From Candidatus Saccharibacteria bacterium UBA3304 (lineage in GTDB: Bacteria > Patescibacteriota > Saccharimonadia > Saccharimonadales > Saccharimonadaceae), in assembly GCA_002361425.1 (NCBI GenBank), contig DESW01000025.1, positions 1 to 64,000 of the forward strand: 64,000 nt of DNA, read 5' to 3'. Made by a program: the position numbers and the translations under genes. Of this stretch, positions 1 to 8,457 are shown piece by piece; the first letter of the stretch is position 1; each line of letters begins with the position of its first letter. The notes under the pieces are model-generated. The model made no database searches. It was not told the origin of the DNA and saw nothing but the letters and a program-made list of their open reading frames with translations.

Positions 1-231
1 AGTTGTTGTTTCCGTAGGCTTTGGCGTTGCCGTCGTAGCTTCGGTTGTTGCTTCTGCTGTAGGCGCAGTTGTTACCGTCTGCGTTGTAGCCTCGGTTGTT
101 ACCTCAGAGGTTGCTGTGCTTTCCTGTTCACCGCAGCCAGTCAATGCAAAAAGCATGCAACTAACTACGAATACGCTCGCTACCTTCATTATCATTGAGG
201 TAGCATTCCTTCTTGATTTGTTCCTTACCAT
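1..231 (-). CDS. Lipoprotein, N-terminal part (runs off window)
   Basis: The first 77 codons of a minus-strand gene are visible. A basic n-region (MVRNKSRRNATS) and a hydrophobic stretch lead to a lipobox ending LTGC, so the product should be lipid-anchored on the outer face of the membrane. After the cysteine comes a Thr/Ala/Glu-rich linker, typical of a flexible stalk. I chose the ATG at 231 because a GGTGG ribosome site lies just upstream and the n-region becomes basic; the in-frame ATGs at 195 and 189 are alternatives. Promoter TTGCAA-17-TATAAT lies at 354-382, giving a leader of about 115 nt with short hairpins. Function unknown. Confidence 0.75.
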   Translation of the reverse strand, partial: MVRNKSRRNATSMIMKVASVFVVSCMLFALTGCGEQESTATSEVTTEATTQTVTTAPTAEATTEATTATPKPTETTT

Positions 232-353
232 ATTGTCCACCGTCCTTTCGGTTTTTTCGAAAGCAGCACAAAATAGATGGGGCGCTATCCTCAATAATCT
301 AAATGTGCGCTTATTGGTCCTGGGCTTTGCCCGAGCTATATAAGATCGAGGTA

Positions 354-382
354 ATTATACCATTATCGATTTCTATTTGCAA
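354..382 (-). promoter_or_regulatory. Promoter of the lipoprotein gene
   Basis: TTGCAA (377-382) and TATAAT (354-359) are separated by 17 nt and preceded by TGG, an extended -10. The leader down to 231 contains GGGC-AAA-GCCC and CTTTCG...CGAAAG hairpins. Confidence 0.55.
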
Positions 383-414
383 GCATAAGTATAATATGGT
401 ATAGCTAATTTTGC

Positions 415-420
415 TATAAT
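415..420 (+). promoter_or_regulatory. -10 box of a leaderless transcript
   Basis: TATAAT preceded by TGC ends 7 nt before the ATG at 427, so the predicted +1 coincides with the start codon. No Shine-Dalgarno site is present. Confidence 0.6.
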
Positions 421-426
421 TATGAC

Positions 427-1191
427 ATGAGCACGCAATCAAAGAAATCAAATACAAAATTTATTGCCGCAATTACGATTTTGAGCATAATTGCCGTCGG
501 TACGATCATATCGACCATTTGCCTAGCTTGGTCACTAGCGACTGCGAATGAGAAGATTGATTATCTTGAAAAGAAAGTTGATAAACTGACTAGCGAAGTT
601 GGTGAGCCTGATGGTCCGATATATGACGACCCGGACGATCCATTTGTTGCAAAGAAACCACTAATCTATTTATATCCGACTGAGGATATGAACGTCTCTG
701 TCAAGCTTGGCGACCCAAGCAAATTGACTGCTACCTATCCAAAATATAATGACGGCTGGAATGTTTTTGCGCATAAAGACGGCACTTTGATCGCCAATGG
801 CCGCTCTTATTATGGCTTGTATTGGGAAGGCGCAAATTATGACGCAAAACAAACCAATGAAGGTTTCATTGTTGCCGGTAAAGAAAGCGCTGCTTTTCTT
901 GAAACGAAGCTTGCGCAGCTTGGTTTAACTGAGCGTGAAGCAAATGAGATGATTATCTACTGGCTGCCAAAGCTCGAAAAGAACGCCTATAACTATATTC
1001 GTTTCGATTTGAATAAAGAGTTGGATGCATATATGCCAATGAATGTATCGCCAAAGCCGGACGCGATGATCCGCGTTTTGATGGCATTCAAAGGCTTAGA
1101 AAAACCAATCTCCGTACGCGAGCAGAAGCTCGAAACGCCTGAGCGCAAAGGTTTTGTAGTTGTTGAGTGGGGCGGCTGCGAAATTAAATAA
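427..1191 (+). CDS. Membrane-anchored protein of unknown function (KPLIYLYP family)
   Basis: 254 aa. One transmembrane segment lies near residues 12-35, followed by a short coiled coil (EKIDYLEKKVDKL) and a globular extracellular domain opening with the motif KKPLIYLYPTED. I recall similar KPxIYLYP domains in uncharacterised proteins of Gram-positive bacteria, but I cannot name a function. The ATG at 427 sits exactly at the predicted +1 of a TATAAT box, so the mRNA is probably leaderless. The gene stands alone and is followed by a strong terminator. Confidence 0.8.
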   Translation: MSTQSKKSNTKFIAAITILSIIAVGTIISTICLAWSLATANEKIDYLEKKVDKLTSEVGEPDGPIYDDPDDPFVAKKPLIYLYPTEDMNVSVKLGDPSKLTATYPKYNDGWNVFAHKDGTLIANGRSYYGLYWEGANYDAKQTNEGFIVAGKESAAFLETKLAQLGLTEREANEMIIYWLPKLEKNAYNYIRFDLNKELDAYMPMNVSPKPDAMIRVLMAFKGLEKPISVREQKLETPERKGFVVVEWGGCEIK

Positions 1192-1204
1192 TTTTTAGCA
1201 AGAG

Positions 1205-1234
1205 AAAAGCACCTCGCGAACGGGGTGCTTTTTT
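1205..1234 (+). terminator. Intrinsic terminator
   Basis: AAAAGCACC pairs with GGTGCTTTT and is followed by a T run. It ends the 427-1191 transcript. Confidence 0.8.
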
Positions 1235-1252
1235 GTTGGAAGTGATAACGAG

Positions 1253-1879
1253 TTAGTTTTCGGAAGAGTTTTTCTGCTCCTCGAACATTTCAACTACTTC
1301 ATTGTCGAAGTCGCGGCTATGCGCAGCACTGTGCTTTAACTTAGCTTTTGCCTCGTCTGAAGGGTTGCTGCTCTTGTAGATGAGCTTGTGTTCGGCGGCT
1401 GCCCAACCCTGCATACTGTAAGTTCTGAGCTGGATCTCTACGGGTACTGACTTTGTCATGTTGTCATAATATACCTGTATTATGACGATCAAGTGAAGGC
1501 TACTATATCCATTTTCTTTCGGATTCTTGATATAGTCATGCTCTTCGATGACTTCGAGGCCTGGCTGCGCATATATATTATTGCGAACGCGATATATATC
1601 GTCAATCGAGGTCATAATTGCTCGAAGCCCGGCAACGTCCTGCATCTGCTTTTTGATACCGTCAAGAGTAGGCGGATAGTTCTTGCGCTCGCACTTTTCC
1701 ATCGCGGATTTGTATGACTTGATACGGTAAGTGATAATATCGTTGCCGTAATTATCATCCGTGTCACAGAAATTCTTAATGTGTGCGTTTACGATTCTAA
1801 GTCCGCGCTTGCAAAGCTTAGCATATGCAATATACTCTTCTTCTGTTATTACTTCCTGGTTCTGAAAAGGTTCTTCCAT
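1253..1879 (-). CDS. Small alarmone synthetase (RelA/SpoT domain)
   Basis: 208 aa, the length of stand-alone (p)ppGpp synthetases of the RelQ/RelP type, which transfer pyrophosphate from ATP to GDP or GTP. Visible motifs are RIKSYKSAMEK (substrate-binding basic patch), DVAGLRA, KENGYSSLHL and VEIQLRT...WAAAEHKL, in the right order, with the catalytic Glu of the EIQ motif. No HD hydrolase, TGS or ACT domain is present. The promoter is TTGACT-17-TATAAT with a leader of about 55 nt and GGGAGG 11 nt before the ATG. An ATG-AAA-TAA minigene sits between that site and the start. It is divergent from the small gene at 2060. Likely stress signalling. Confidence 0.88.
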   Translation of the reverse strand: MEEPFQNQEVITEEEYIAYAKLCKRGLRIVNAHIKNFCDTDDNYGNDIITYRIKSYKSAMEKCERKNYPPTLDGIKKQMQDVAGLRAIMTSIDDIYRVRNNIYAQPGLEVIEEHDYIKNPKENGYSSLHLIVIIQVYYDNMTKSVPVEIQLRTYSMQGWAAAEHKLIYKSSNPSDEAKAKLKHSAAHSRDFDNEVVEMFEEQKNSSEN

Positions 1880-1940
1880 TTATTTCATGCCCTCCCATGA
1901 TTCTGTGGACTATATTTTGGCGCGATTGCCAATGCATTCA

Positions 1941-1969
1941 ATTATAGCACAAAATAGCTAAATAGTCAA
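1941..1969 (-). promoter_or_regulatory. Promoter of the alarmone synthetase gene
   Basis: TTGACT (1964-1969), 17-nt spacer ending in TGC, TATAAT (1941-1946). Confidence 0.7.
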
Positions 1970-1987
1970 TAGAGCTTATGTTAAATA

Positions 1988-2016
1988 TTGACAAAATTAA
2001 GCATATGTGGTATAAT
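1988..2016 (+). promoter_or_regulatory. Promoter of the orphan gene at 2060
   Basis: TTGACA (1988-1993), 17-nt spacer ending in TGG, TATAAT (2011-2016). It is a perfect consensus promoter with an extended -10. Confidence 0.75.
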
Positions 2017-2059
2017 GAAGATATCACACTTTGCAAAGATAGAAAGGGGTAATTTGCAT

Positions 2060-2383
2060 ATGAAGAACATTGTTAATTATGAAGTCAAAAATGCATTTCC
2101 TGCAATCGACGGTAAGGCTTTGAAAGAAGGCGAGGTCCTTCTCTTCTATAAGAAGTCTCCGCAGACTGCATACGGACAGACGTCCGACCGCTGGGGCGCA
2201 GAATTAATGATCTTTCAGGGTTATGGCAACGCCGATAAGAGTTATCTTATTTTCGAGGGTACTGCCTCAGGCGATCATGGCATGAATCTTGATGTTTTTA
2301 GCAGCGAATGCTGCGTAAAACTGAACAAAGATCAGCATCCTCCTGTTGTTAAGGACGGAATGCGCTACGTATTTGCAGTTTGA
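2060..2383 (+). CDS. Small protein of unknown function
   Basis: 107 aa, soluble, no signal peptide, no family recognised. The ATG at 2060 follows AAAGGGG by 10 nt; upstream in-frame starts would lie in or beside the promoter. It is a single-gene unit with a perfect promoter and its own strong terminator, which suggests independent and possibly high expression. It faces away from the alarmone synthetase, and the two may share control across a 180-bp intergenic region. Confidence 0.7.
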   Translation: MKNIVNYEVKNAFPAIDGKALKEGEVLLFYKKSPQTAYGQTSDRWGAELMIFQGYGNADKSYLIFEGTASGDHGMNLDVFSSECCVKLNKDQHPPVVKDGMRYVFAV

Positions 2384-2392
2384 ACTCCATTT

Positions 2393-2424
2393 GGCCCGCA
2401 AAACTCAATTGCGGGCCGTTTTTT
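2393..2424 (+). terminator. Intrinsic terminator
   Basis: GGCCCGCAA and TTGCGGGCC form a 9-bp GC-rich stem followed by a T run. Confidence 0.85.
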
Positions 2425-2452
2425 ATGTATTTTTCGCGAAAAAAGTGCTAAA

Positions 2453-2505
2453 TGTTAACTTTTGTTGCGCAAAAGTAAAGTCTGGTTGGTGTTAATTTTC
2501 GTTGC
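2453..2505. repeat. Direct repeats upstream of the XRE gene, candidate operator
   Basis: TGTTAACTTTTGTTGC (2453-2468) and TGTTAATTTTCGTTGC (2490-2505) match at 14 of 16 positions and are spaced 37 nt start to start. The second copy ends just before a TATAAA box at 2511-2516. Autoregulation by the XRE protein encoded at 2548 is a guess from position. Confidence 0.45.
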
Positions 2506-2547
2506 ATTTATATAAAATTAAGGCATACATTAACAAAGGAAAACGTA

Positions 2548-3243
2548 ATGACACTACCTGATAGGTTAGTAAAACTACGCAAAGCCGCCGGTTTGTCACA
2601 AGAAGAAGTTGCAGACAAATTGGAGGTTACGCGTCAGACCGTTTCGAAGTGGGAAACCGGTCAATCGAGCCCAGATCTCGATAAAGTATTGCCACTTTGT
2701 GATCTTTACCATATTACTCCGGACGAGTTGCTCCATGATGGTGGAAGCGAGGAAGCCGATGAGCTAAAAGCACAGAAGGATGCCGCGCGCGCTGAAGAGT
2801 TGTTAGAAAAGAGCGTAGCGAAAAAGAAATTAATTGGTATTCTCTCTGGTGTAATGCTCTATGTGCTTGGCATCGTTTTTATGATCGTGGCAATTCCAGC
2901 ATTAGGCTTTAATCCATTGTTTGCGACAGGTATTTTCTTAATACTATTTGCAGTAGCAACTTTGATGATTATTTATTCTGCCCTAATGTATCGTAAAAAA
3001 CGCGATAAGAAAAAGAAGCTAACAAAAGAAGCACAGCTATATAAGTCGATTGATAGTATTCTCGGTTTGATTACTTTGACGGCATATCTTTTGATCAGCT
3101 TTATGACGATGGCATGGCACATTACTTGGATTATGTGGATTATCTATGCCCTTGTTTCGCAGATTGTAAAACTAATCATCATGCTTGCGACCGGCAATTC
3201 CGTCGATGCATGCGACGAGGAGAGCTGCTGCCATGAAGAATAA
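2548..3243 (+). CDS. XRE-family regulator with C-terminal membrane segments
   Basis: 231 aa. Residues 5-60 form a Cro/CI-type helix-turn-helix (LSQEEVADKLEVTRQTVSKWE). A charged linker follows, then about four hydrophobic segments between residues 94 and 217, so this is a membrane-tethered DNA-binding protein. The tail is Cys-rich (DEESCCHEE). AAAGGA lies 8 nt before the ATG. It overlaps the next gene by 11 nt, and GAGGAG for that gene lies inside this one, so translation is probably coupled. In Gram-positive bacteria such pairs often sense envelope stress; here that is inference. Confidence 0.85.
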   Translation: MTLPDRLVKLRKAAGLSQEEVADKLEVTRQTVSKWETGQSSPDLDKVLPLCDLYHITPDELLHDGGSEEADELKAQKDAARAEELLEKSVAKKKLIGILSGVMLYVLGIVFMIVAIPALGFNPLFATGIFLILFAVATLMIIYSALMYRKKRDKKKKLTKEAQLYKSIDSILGLITLTAYLLISFMTMAWHITWIMWIIYALVSQIVKLIIMLATGNSVDACDEESCCHEE

Positions 3244-4042
3244 TAGCAATAAAGGTTTACTGATTTTTCTCGTAGTATTTCTATCGATTATCGTGTTGGC
3301 GCTGAGCGCATTAATGGTGCTCGGTATTTCTGGCAAGGGCGGCATGTTTGGCTGGCATTTTGGCAGCTCAAATATTAGCACTAACTTAGTCGCTGAAGAG
3401 ACGATTAATGCGGAAAATATTAAGGAAATTAAGGTTCGCGTCAAGACTGGGAAGTTAAAAATTACGAGCGAAGAAACGAGCGAAGATGCTAAGATTGTTG
3501 CGAAAATTTATGCCAAGGAAAAAGATTGGGTTAGTTTCGAGAACTCCGATAATAGTATTAGTATTGAAGATCGTTCTGAGGATTGCCGCTTCTTCTGCTT
3601 CAATTGGGACGGCGTAAATATTGAGCTATCAGTGCCAAAAGATTATGCTGGCGATTTCGATATCGATACGTCTTATGGCGATGTTGAGATTGGCGATTTT
3701 GAGCTAGCAACGATGAAACTTGATAGCTCCGCGGGCGATATTGAACTTGGTAGCGCAAAGAACGTTTCGGCTGAATTAAGTGCTGGCAACCTTGAGCTCG
3801 GTAACTGCTATGGCCACGTAAGAATCGACAATAGCATGGGTAACGTAGAGATTGATCGCTTGGATATTACTGAGGATTCGACTATCGAATTGTCGATGGG
3901 CAATGCTGAAATTAGAAATATAGGCGATGTAAGAGTCGACGCTAAAACTGACATGGGTAATAGCTCGGTTAGTGGTGGTAATCCAAAAGCTGACGTTACT
4001 CTAAAAATCGAAAATAGTATGGGCAATATTACTGTCCATTAA
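3233..4042 (+). CDS. Membrane protein with DUF4097-type beta-repeat domain
   Basis: 269 aa from the ATG at 3233. One transmembrane helix (residues 8-30) is followed by an extracellular beta-repeat domain rich in D/E, G, S and N, with repeated SMGN/SAGN turns such as DNSMGNVEID, LSMGNAEIRN and [10 protein letters not shown]. This is the pattern of DUF4097/LiaG-like proteins associated with envelope stress regulators. Its start overlaps the XRE gene by 11 nt, so the two probably work together. Its 3' end overlaps the convergent acetyltransferase gene by 14 nt. Confidence 0.8.
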   Translation: MKNNSNKGLLIFLVVFLSIIVLALSALMVLGISGKGGMFGWHFGSSNISTNLVAEETINAENIKEIKVRVKTGKLKITSEETSEDAKIVAKIYAKEKDWVSFENSDNSISIEDRSEDCRFFCFNWDGVNIELSVPKDYAGDFDIDTSYGDVEIGDFELATMKLDSSAGDIELGSAKNVSAELSAGNLELGNCYGHVRIDNSMGNVEIDRLDITEDSTIELSMGNAEIRNIGDVRVDAKTDMGNSSVSGGNPKADVTLKIENSMGNITVH

Positions 4043-4595
4043 TATGGAGCGGATTTAACTTCGCGTAGACGTTCGTATCGTAGTATTTACCGTCGAGTAA
4101 CTCATTATCGCGAAGTGTGCCCTCAAAAGCGAATTTAAGGCGTTCTGCGACCGCGCAGGACGCCTTATTTTGTGATGCGGCCTGGATAATTACGCGATGC
4201 ATGTCGATTTCATTGAATGCATATTCAGTGATTTTTGCGGTACAGCGAGAAGCAATTCCTTTGCCGGTGCATTTTTTATCGAGCCAGTAGCCAATTTCGC
4301 AGCGGCGATGTTCGGCGGAGAGATTGTGGAGGTCGATAGCGCCAACAAACTGACTTTTATAAATGATGTCGTAGCCGAGGACGGCGCCTTTATTGAAGGC
4401 TTCGATTTGTTCGTCGATAAATTTTGGCATTTCATCGAAACTCTGATAAAAATGCGCCCATGGCATCCATGGGAGTAAGTGTTCGCGGCTGGAAATAATG
4501 GCGTCGTAGCGAGCCTGATCGTAATCATGGCTCATGCGACGCATAGTTATTTCATCGCCAACGATGATTTCTTCTGCTGGTTTAAATTCGTTCAT
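4029..4595 (-). CDS. GNAT acetyltransferase, RimJ/RimL-like
   Basis: 188 aa. The order of segments fits GNAT transferases: an N-terminal [18 protein letters not shown] region, [33 protein letters not shown] (core strand and acetyl-CoA pyrophosphate loop), then INxxSxxVAERLKF-like residues [11 protein letters not shown]. It probably acetylates a protein N-terminus or a small molecule; the substrate is unknown. It is co-transcribed with uvrB, since its ATG overlaps the uvrB stop in an ATGA. Confidence 0.82.
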   Translation of the reverse strand: MNEFKPAEEIIVGDEITMRRMSHDYDQARYDAIISSREHLLPWMPWAHFYQSFDEMPKFIDEQIEAFNKGAVLGYDIIYKSQFVGAIDLHNLSAEHRRCEIGYWLDKKCTGKGIASRCTAKITEYAFNEIDMHRVIIQAASQNKASCAVAERLKFAFEGTLRDNELLDGKYYDTNVYAKLNPLHINGQ

Positions 4596-6565
4596 TTTTT
4601 CTTCTCCAAGGCAAGTTTAATATCTTCAATTTGGTCGCGAAGCTCAGCGGCGCGCTCAAACTCAAGATTGGCGGCAGCAAGCTGCATTTGTGTGCTGAGT
4701 TCTTTGACGATTTGTGGCAATTCCTCGCGTGGAATCTTGCGCAGGTCGAGCTTATTGCTCTTCTCCTTCTCTGGAATAATTGCGCGAAGGCCTTCGGTAA
4801 TTTCTTTTGCAATTCCCTTCGGTGTAATGCCGTGGTCTTTGTTGTATTTCTGCTGAATTTCGCGGCGACGATAGGTCTCTTCGATCGCGCGTTGCATGCT
4901 GCCGGTCATATTGTCGGCATACATAATAACCTTGCCTTCAACGTGGCGAGCGGCGCGGCCGATGGTCTGTATGAGGGCGGATTCGCTGCGGAGGAAGCCT
5001 TCCTTGTCGGCATCGAGAATAGCGACGAGGGAGACTTCTGGAAGGTCTAGGCCCTCGCGCAGAAGGTTGATGCCGACGAGCACGTCGTAAGTACCATTGC
5101 GTAGGTCACGGAGGATATCGCTGCGCTCGAGTGTATCAACATCGCTATGAATGTAGGCGGTCTTAATTTTAAGGTCTTTGAGATGCTCGGAAAGGTCCTC
5201 GGCCATGCGCTTAGTAAGGGTTGTAACGAGTACGCGCTGGCCTTTAGCAATGCGTTGGTCGATTTCTTCGACGAGGTCGTCGATTTGGTTTTCGCTGCCG
5301 CGGACTTCGATTTCTGGATCGAGGAGACCAGTAGGACGAATGACTTGCTCGGCTGGCTTAGGGCTGTGCGATAGTTCATATTCGCCTGGTGTTGCAGACA
5401 CGTAGATAATCTTGTTAATGTGACGGTCGAATTCGGCAAAAGTGAGCGGGCGGTTATCGAGCGCGCTTGGTAGGCGGAAGCCATACTCGACGAGCGTTTC
5501 TTTGCGGGCGCGATCACCGTTATACATACCGCGAATTTGCGGAATGGTCATATGAGACTCATCGACGAGACAGAGGAAATCTTCTGGGAAATAATCGAGC
5601 AAGGTGGCAGGCGGCTGGCCTTGAGCGCGACCATCAATGTGACGAGAATAGTTCTCAATTCCCTTTACGAAGCCGGTGCTTTCGAGCATCTCCAGGTCAT
5701 ACTTAATGCGCTGAGAAAGGCGTTGCGCTTCGAGATATTTGTGCTCATTGTTGAAGAATTTGAGACGGTCTTCATACTCGGCACGAATCTTTTTGATGGC
5801 CATATCGAGCGACTCTTTTGGTGTAGCGTAGTGGCTATTTGGGAAGATGCCGATTTCATTTGGCTCAGCGAAAACTTCAGCCGTGAGCGGATCAATAACT
5901 TTAATATTTTCGACCTGATCGAAGCCAAATTCAATACGATAGGCTCTGTCGCCGGAAGCTGGGAAAATATCGATTGTGTCGCCGCGAACACGGAAATTAC
6001 CGCGTTCGAAAGCGATATCGTTGCGATTGTACTGGATCTCGGTGAGCGAGCGGATAAACTGCGACATGTCGCGCATTTCGCCCTTAGCGACGCGCATAGC
6101 CATGGCTTTGTAGTTCTCTGGCGAGCCAATACCGTAAATACAAGAGACGGATGCGACAATAAGAGTGTCTTTGCGAGTTAATAATGCCTCGGTGGCGCCG
6201 TGACGGAGGCGGTCGATTTCTTCGTTGATTGCACTATCCTTTTCGATGTAGGTGTCGGTGCTAGCAATGTAGGCTTCTGGTTGATAGTAATCGAAATAAC
6301 TGACAAAATAATGCACTTCATTTTCTGGGAAGAATTCGCGAAACTCAGAATAAAGCTGTGCGGCGAGGGTTTTGTTGTGAGCGAGCACGAGGGTTGGACG
6401 GTTATATTTCGCGATGAGATTAGCCATTGTAAAGGTCTTACCGGAGCCGGTTACGCCCAGTAAAGTTTGTTCGCGTTCGCCGCGCGTCAAGCCACGATAA
6501 AGCTGCTCAATTGCTTGAGGCTGGTCGCCGGTAGGCTGATATTTACTATGTAGCTTGAAGTCCAT
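4592..6565 (-). CDS. uvrB: Excinuclease ABC subunit B
   Basis: 657 aa from the ATG at 6565. UvrB is the damage-verifying helicase-like subunit of nucleotide excision repair. Walker A GVTGSGKT is at residues 37-44, followed by the DYYQPEAY beta-hairpin region, the helicase motifs GLDLPEVS and QTIGRAARH, and a C-terminal UVR motif (residues about 615-650) that contacts UvrC. The in-frame ATG 18 nt upstream is ruled out because the -10 TATAAT (6572-6577) lies inside that extension and puts +1 exactly on 6565. The mRNA is therefore probably leaderless. The acetyltransferase gene follows in the operon. uvrA is 5.6 kb away as a separate unit. Confidence 0.96.
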   Translation of the reverse strand: MDFKLHSKYQPTGDQPQAIEQLYRGLTRGEREQTLLGVTGSGKTFTMANLIAKYNRPTLVLAHNKTLAAQLYSEFREFFPENEVHYFVSYFDYYQPEAYIASTDTYIEKDSAINEEIDRLRHGATEALLTRKDTLIVASVSCIYGIGSPENYKAMAMRVAKGEMRDMSQFIRSLTEIQYNRNDIAFERGNFRVRGDTIDIFPASGDRAYRIEFGFDQVENIKVIDPLTAEVFAEPNEIGIFPNSHYATPKESLDMAIKKIRAEYEDRLKFFNNEHKYLEAQRLSQRIKYDLEMLESTGFVKGIENYSRHIDGRAQGQPPATLLDYFPEDFLCLVDESHMTIPQIRGMYNGDRARKETLVEYGFRLPSALDNRPLTFAEFDRHINKIIYVSATPGEYELSHSPKPAEQVIRPTGLLDPEIEVRGSENQIDDLVEEIDQRIAKGQRVLVTTLTKRMAEDLSEHLKDLKIKTAYIHSDVDTLERSDILRDLRNGTYDVLVGINLLREGLDLPEVSLVAILDADKEGFLRSESALIQTIGRAARHVEGKVIMYADNMTGSMQRAIEETYRRREIQQKYNKDHGITPKGIAKEITEGLRAIIPEKEKSNKLDLRKIPREELPQIVKELSTQMQLAAANLEFERAAELRDQIEDIKLALEKKK

Positions 6566-6571
6566 ATGTTT

Positions 6572-6577
6572 ATTATA
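6572..6577 (-). promoter_or_regulatory. -10 box of leaderless uvrB
   Basis: TATAAT on the minus strand, 6 nt from the ATG at 6565. Confidence 0.65.
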
Positions 6578-6582
6578 TCGCA

Positions 6583-6619
6583 ATTAAAAATCTCCAGGAG
6601 TTGTAGTCCTGGAGATTTA
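6583..6619 (-). terminator. Intrinsic terminator
   Basis: AAATCTCCAGGA and TCCTGGAGATTT form a 12-bp stem. On the minus strand a T run follows, ending the murL-murD-DUF5684 region just upstream of the uvrB promoter. Confidence 0.8.
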
Positions 6620-6632
6620 GTTTAGTTAGCAA

Positions 6633-7145
6633 TTATTGCTGACCAGATACCCATGGATCTTCTGGTTTCTGTGGGGCCGGAGCTGGACCCTGTGGTGCAG
6701 CGCCTGCAGCTGGAGCGCCAGCTGGCTTGCCGAGAACATACTGTGCATTGCCGAAGCCGAGAATCAAATAGAATACTGGTGGCAAGAGGATGAGACCGAT
6801 AGCGAAGCCAGTATCTTTGCCGAAGGCTGGAGCGAGCTTGAGGGCTACGAGGATGAGCCAGATAAGCGAACCTACGCCTGGGATGAGGATAAGGAGGAAA
6901 AGCAAGCCATTCTGGCCGCTGATCTCAGTAAGAACATAAAGGTTATAGATTGGGATAAGAGACTTCCAACCTTCGCGGCCTGCTTTTTCGAAAAGCTTCC
7001 ACATACCAACAATCATAACGATGTAGAGCGCTAGGACGAAGAGCATGAAAGTGCCGAAGAAAGCGAAGAATCCGGCCAAGAGATCCGTGTCCGATACTGT
7101 ATTGGTTCTATAGTATACGGAGTAGCTCATTAATTGATTTAGCAT
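6633..7145 (-). CDS. DUF5684-like membrane protein
   Basis: 170 aa with about four hydrophobic segments. The stretch MWKLFEKAGREGWKSLIPIYN and the following NGLLFLLILIPGVGSLIW match the DUF5684 family as I remember it, whose function is unknown. The C-terminal 30 residues are Ala/Pro/Gly-rich and probably extramembranous. AAGGAG lies 7-8 nt before the ATG. A TACAAT box lies at 7176-7181 inside the murD end, so it may be transcribed alone as well as with murD. Confidence 0.78.
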   Translation of the reverse strand: MLNQLMSYSVYYRTNTVSDTDLLAGFFAFFGTFMLFVLALYIVMIVGMWKLFEKAGREGWKSLIPIYNLYVLTEISGQNGLLFLLILIPGVGSLIWLILVALKLAPAFGKDTGFAIGLILLPPVFYLILGFGNAQYVLGKPAGAPAAGAAPQGPAPAPQKPEDPWVSGQQ

Positions 7146-7173
7146 TAATATTCTCCTTATGTTAAAGTTACCG

Positions 7174-8457
7174 CTATTGTAGCATACTAACGAGATTCTT
7201 AAAATCGTCGCCGCGTTCTTCGAAGTTTTTATAGAAGCCGTAACTGGCGGCGGCTGGCGATAAGAGGCAGCTCTTACCTGGCGCGGTAAGCGTATAGCCC
7301 TGCTCTACCGCTTCGCGCATATCTTTAACATGGATGAGCTTTTGGCCGTATTCACCTTCGTCGAAAGTCTGTTGGAAACGATTGTCGGTGGCTGGTAATA
7401 GGATGACATTTTGAATGTCAGTCGTGCGGATGAAATTAACGAGCGGATGATAATCGAGCCCGCGATCCATGCCGCCGAGAATAATTGTGTCGACATCGCC
7501 AAGCGCCTTGATGGCATTAATGACGGCTTCTTGGGCAGTTGCAATGGAATCGTTATAGAATTTAATATCGCGGAAAGTGCCGACGTATTCAAGACGGTGC
7601 GGAAGAGGCTGGAAACTTGCAACGGCTTCTTTGAAGCTCTCGCCGTTCACTTTGTAGGCATAGGCGATAGCGGCAGCGACCTGAATGTTGAGTTGATTAT
7701 GCTCGCCAATGAGCTGCGTGCGGATTTGATCGCGTGGCACAATGTCGGTTTTTGTGATATCGATTTTCATTGCAGGCGCAGCATTAATCTCTTCGATAGT
7801 CGCATGTTGGAAAATGTCGCCATAAATTAGCAAATCATCAGGCGTCTGGTATTTGAAGATATTTTTCTTCGCATTATAGTAGTCATCTGGCGTAGTGTAG
7901 TGATCAAAATGCTCTTCATAAATATTGAGAAGAACTGCAATATGCGGGCTAGCTTGAATGTATTCGAGCTGATGTGCGGAGAGTTCAAAAACGACAATTG
8001 TATCGTCGGAAATTTCGTCAAGAATATCGAAACATGGCTTGCCGATGTTGCCGACGAGCTGAGTATTTTTGCCTGCGGTTTTTAATACATGATAAATGAG
8101 TGAGCTTGTAGTGCTCTTGCCCTTCGTGCCGGTTACGCCGACGACTTGACGATGAAAAACGCGCATAAATAAGTCAGTTTGGCTGGTGATTTTTGCTTTC
8201 GTTTCAGCGTCGAGATAATCTTTAATGATTACGCCTGGGGCCTTGAGGACAATATCGTAATCTTTGCAGGCGTCGAGATAATTATCGCCAGAGATAACTG
8301 TTGTGTTTTCTACAACAATATCTTGCTGATCGGCGACCGCAACTTCTGCTTCTGGCAATTCGCGACGAATAAAACCAAGCGAGCTTTTCCCCTCGCGGCC
8401 GAAGCCAAGAATGAGGATTCTTTTATTACGTAGATATTCGATTATTTGGTTTTTCAT
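7174..8457 (-). CDS. murD: UDP-MurNAc-L-alanine:glutamate ligase (MurD, possibly L-Glu type)
   Basis: 427 aa. A Mur ligase that joins glutamate to UDP-MurNAc-L-Ala in the cytoplasm. The N-terminal Rossmann-like domain carries ILGFGREGKSS; the central ATPase domain carries the P-loop GVTGTKGKSTTSS and EEHFDHY; the C-terminal domain carries LPHRLEYV and LLSPAAASYGFY. The gene is fused by an ATGA overlap to the upstream murL-like gene. Such pairs occur where MurD adds L-Glu and MurL then epimerises it, so the true substrate may be L-Glu. The overall MurD call is firm; the stereochemistry is inference from the neighbour. Confidence 0.92.
   Translation of the reverse strand: MKNQIIEYLRNKRILILGFGREGKSSLGFIRRELPEAEVAVADQQDIVVENTTVISGDNYLDACKDYDIVLKAPGVIIKDYLDAETKAKITSQTDLFMRVFHRQVVGVTGTKGKSTTSSLIYHVLKTAGKNTQLVGNIGKPCFDILDEISDDTIVVFELSAHQLEYIQASPHIAVLLNIYEEHFDHYTTPDDYYNAKKNIFKYQTPDDLLIYGDIFQHATIEEINAAPAMKIDITKTDIVPRDQIRTQLIGEHNQLNIQVAAAIAYAYKVNGESFKEAVASFQPLPHRLEYVGTFRDIKFYNDSIATAQEAVINAIKALGDVDTIILGGMDRGLDYHPLVNFIRTTDIQNVILLPATDNRFQQTFDEGEYGQKLIHVKDMREAVEQGYTLTAPGKSCLLSPAAASYGFYKNFEERGDDFKNLVSMLQ

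Noticed and set aside
231..353. Possible known riboswitch (for example c-di-GMP)
   Set aside because: I could not find the conserved core of any class I know; only generic hairpins are visible.
5537..6181. 214-codon open frame on the plus strand
   Set aside because: Antisense shadow of uvrB.
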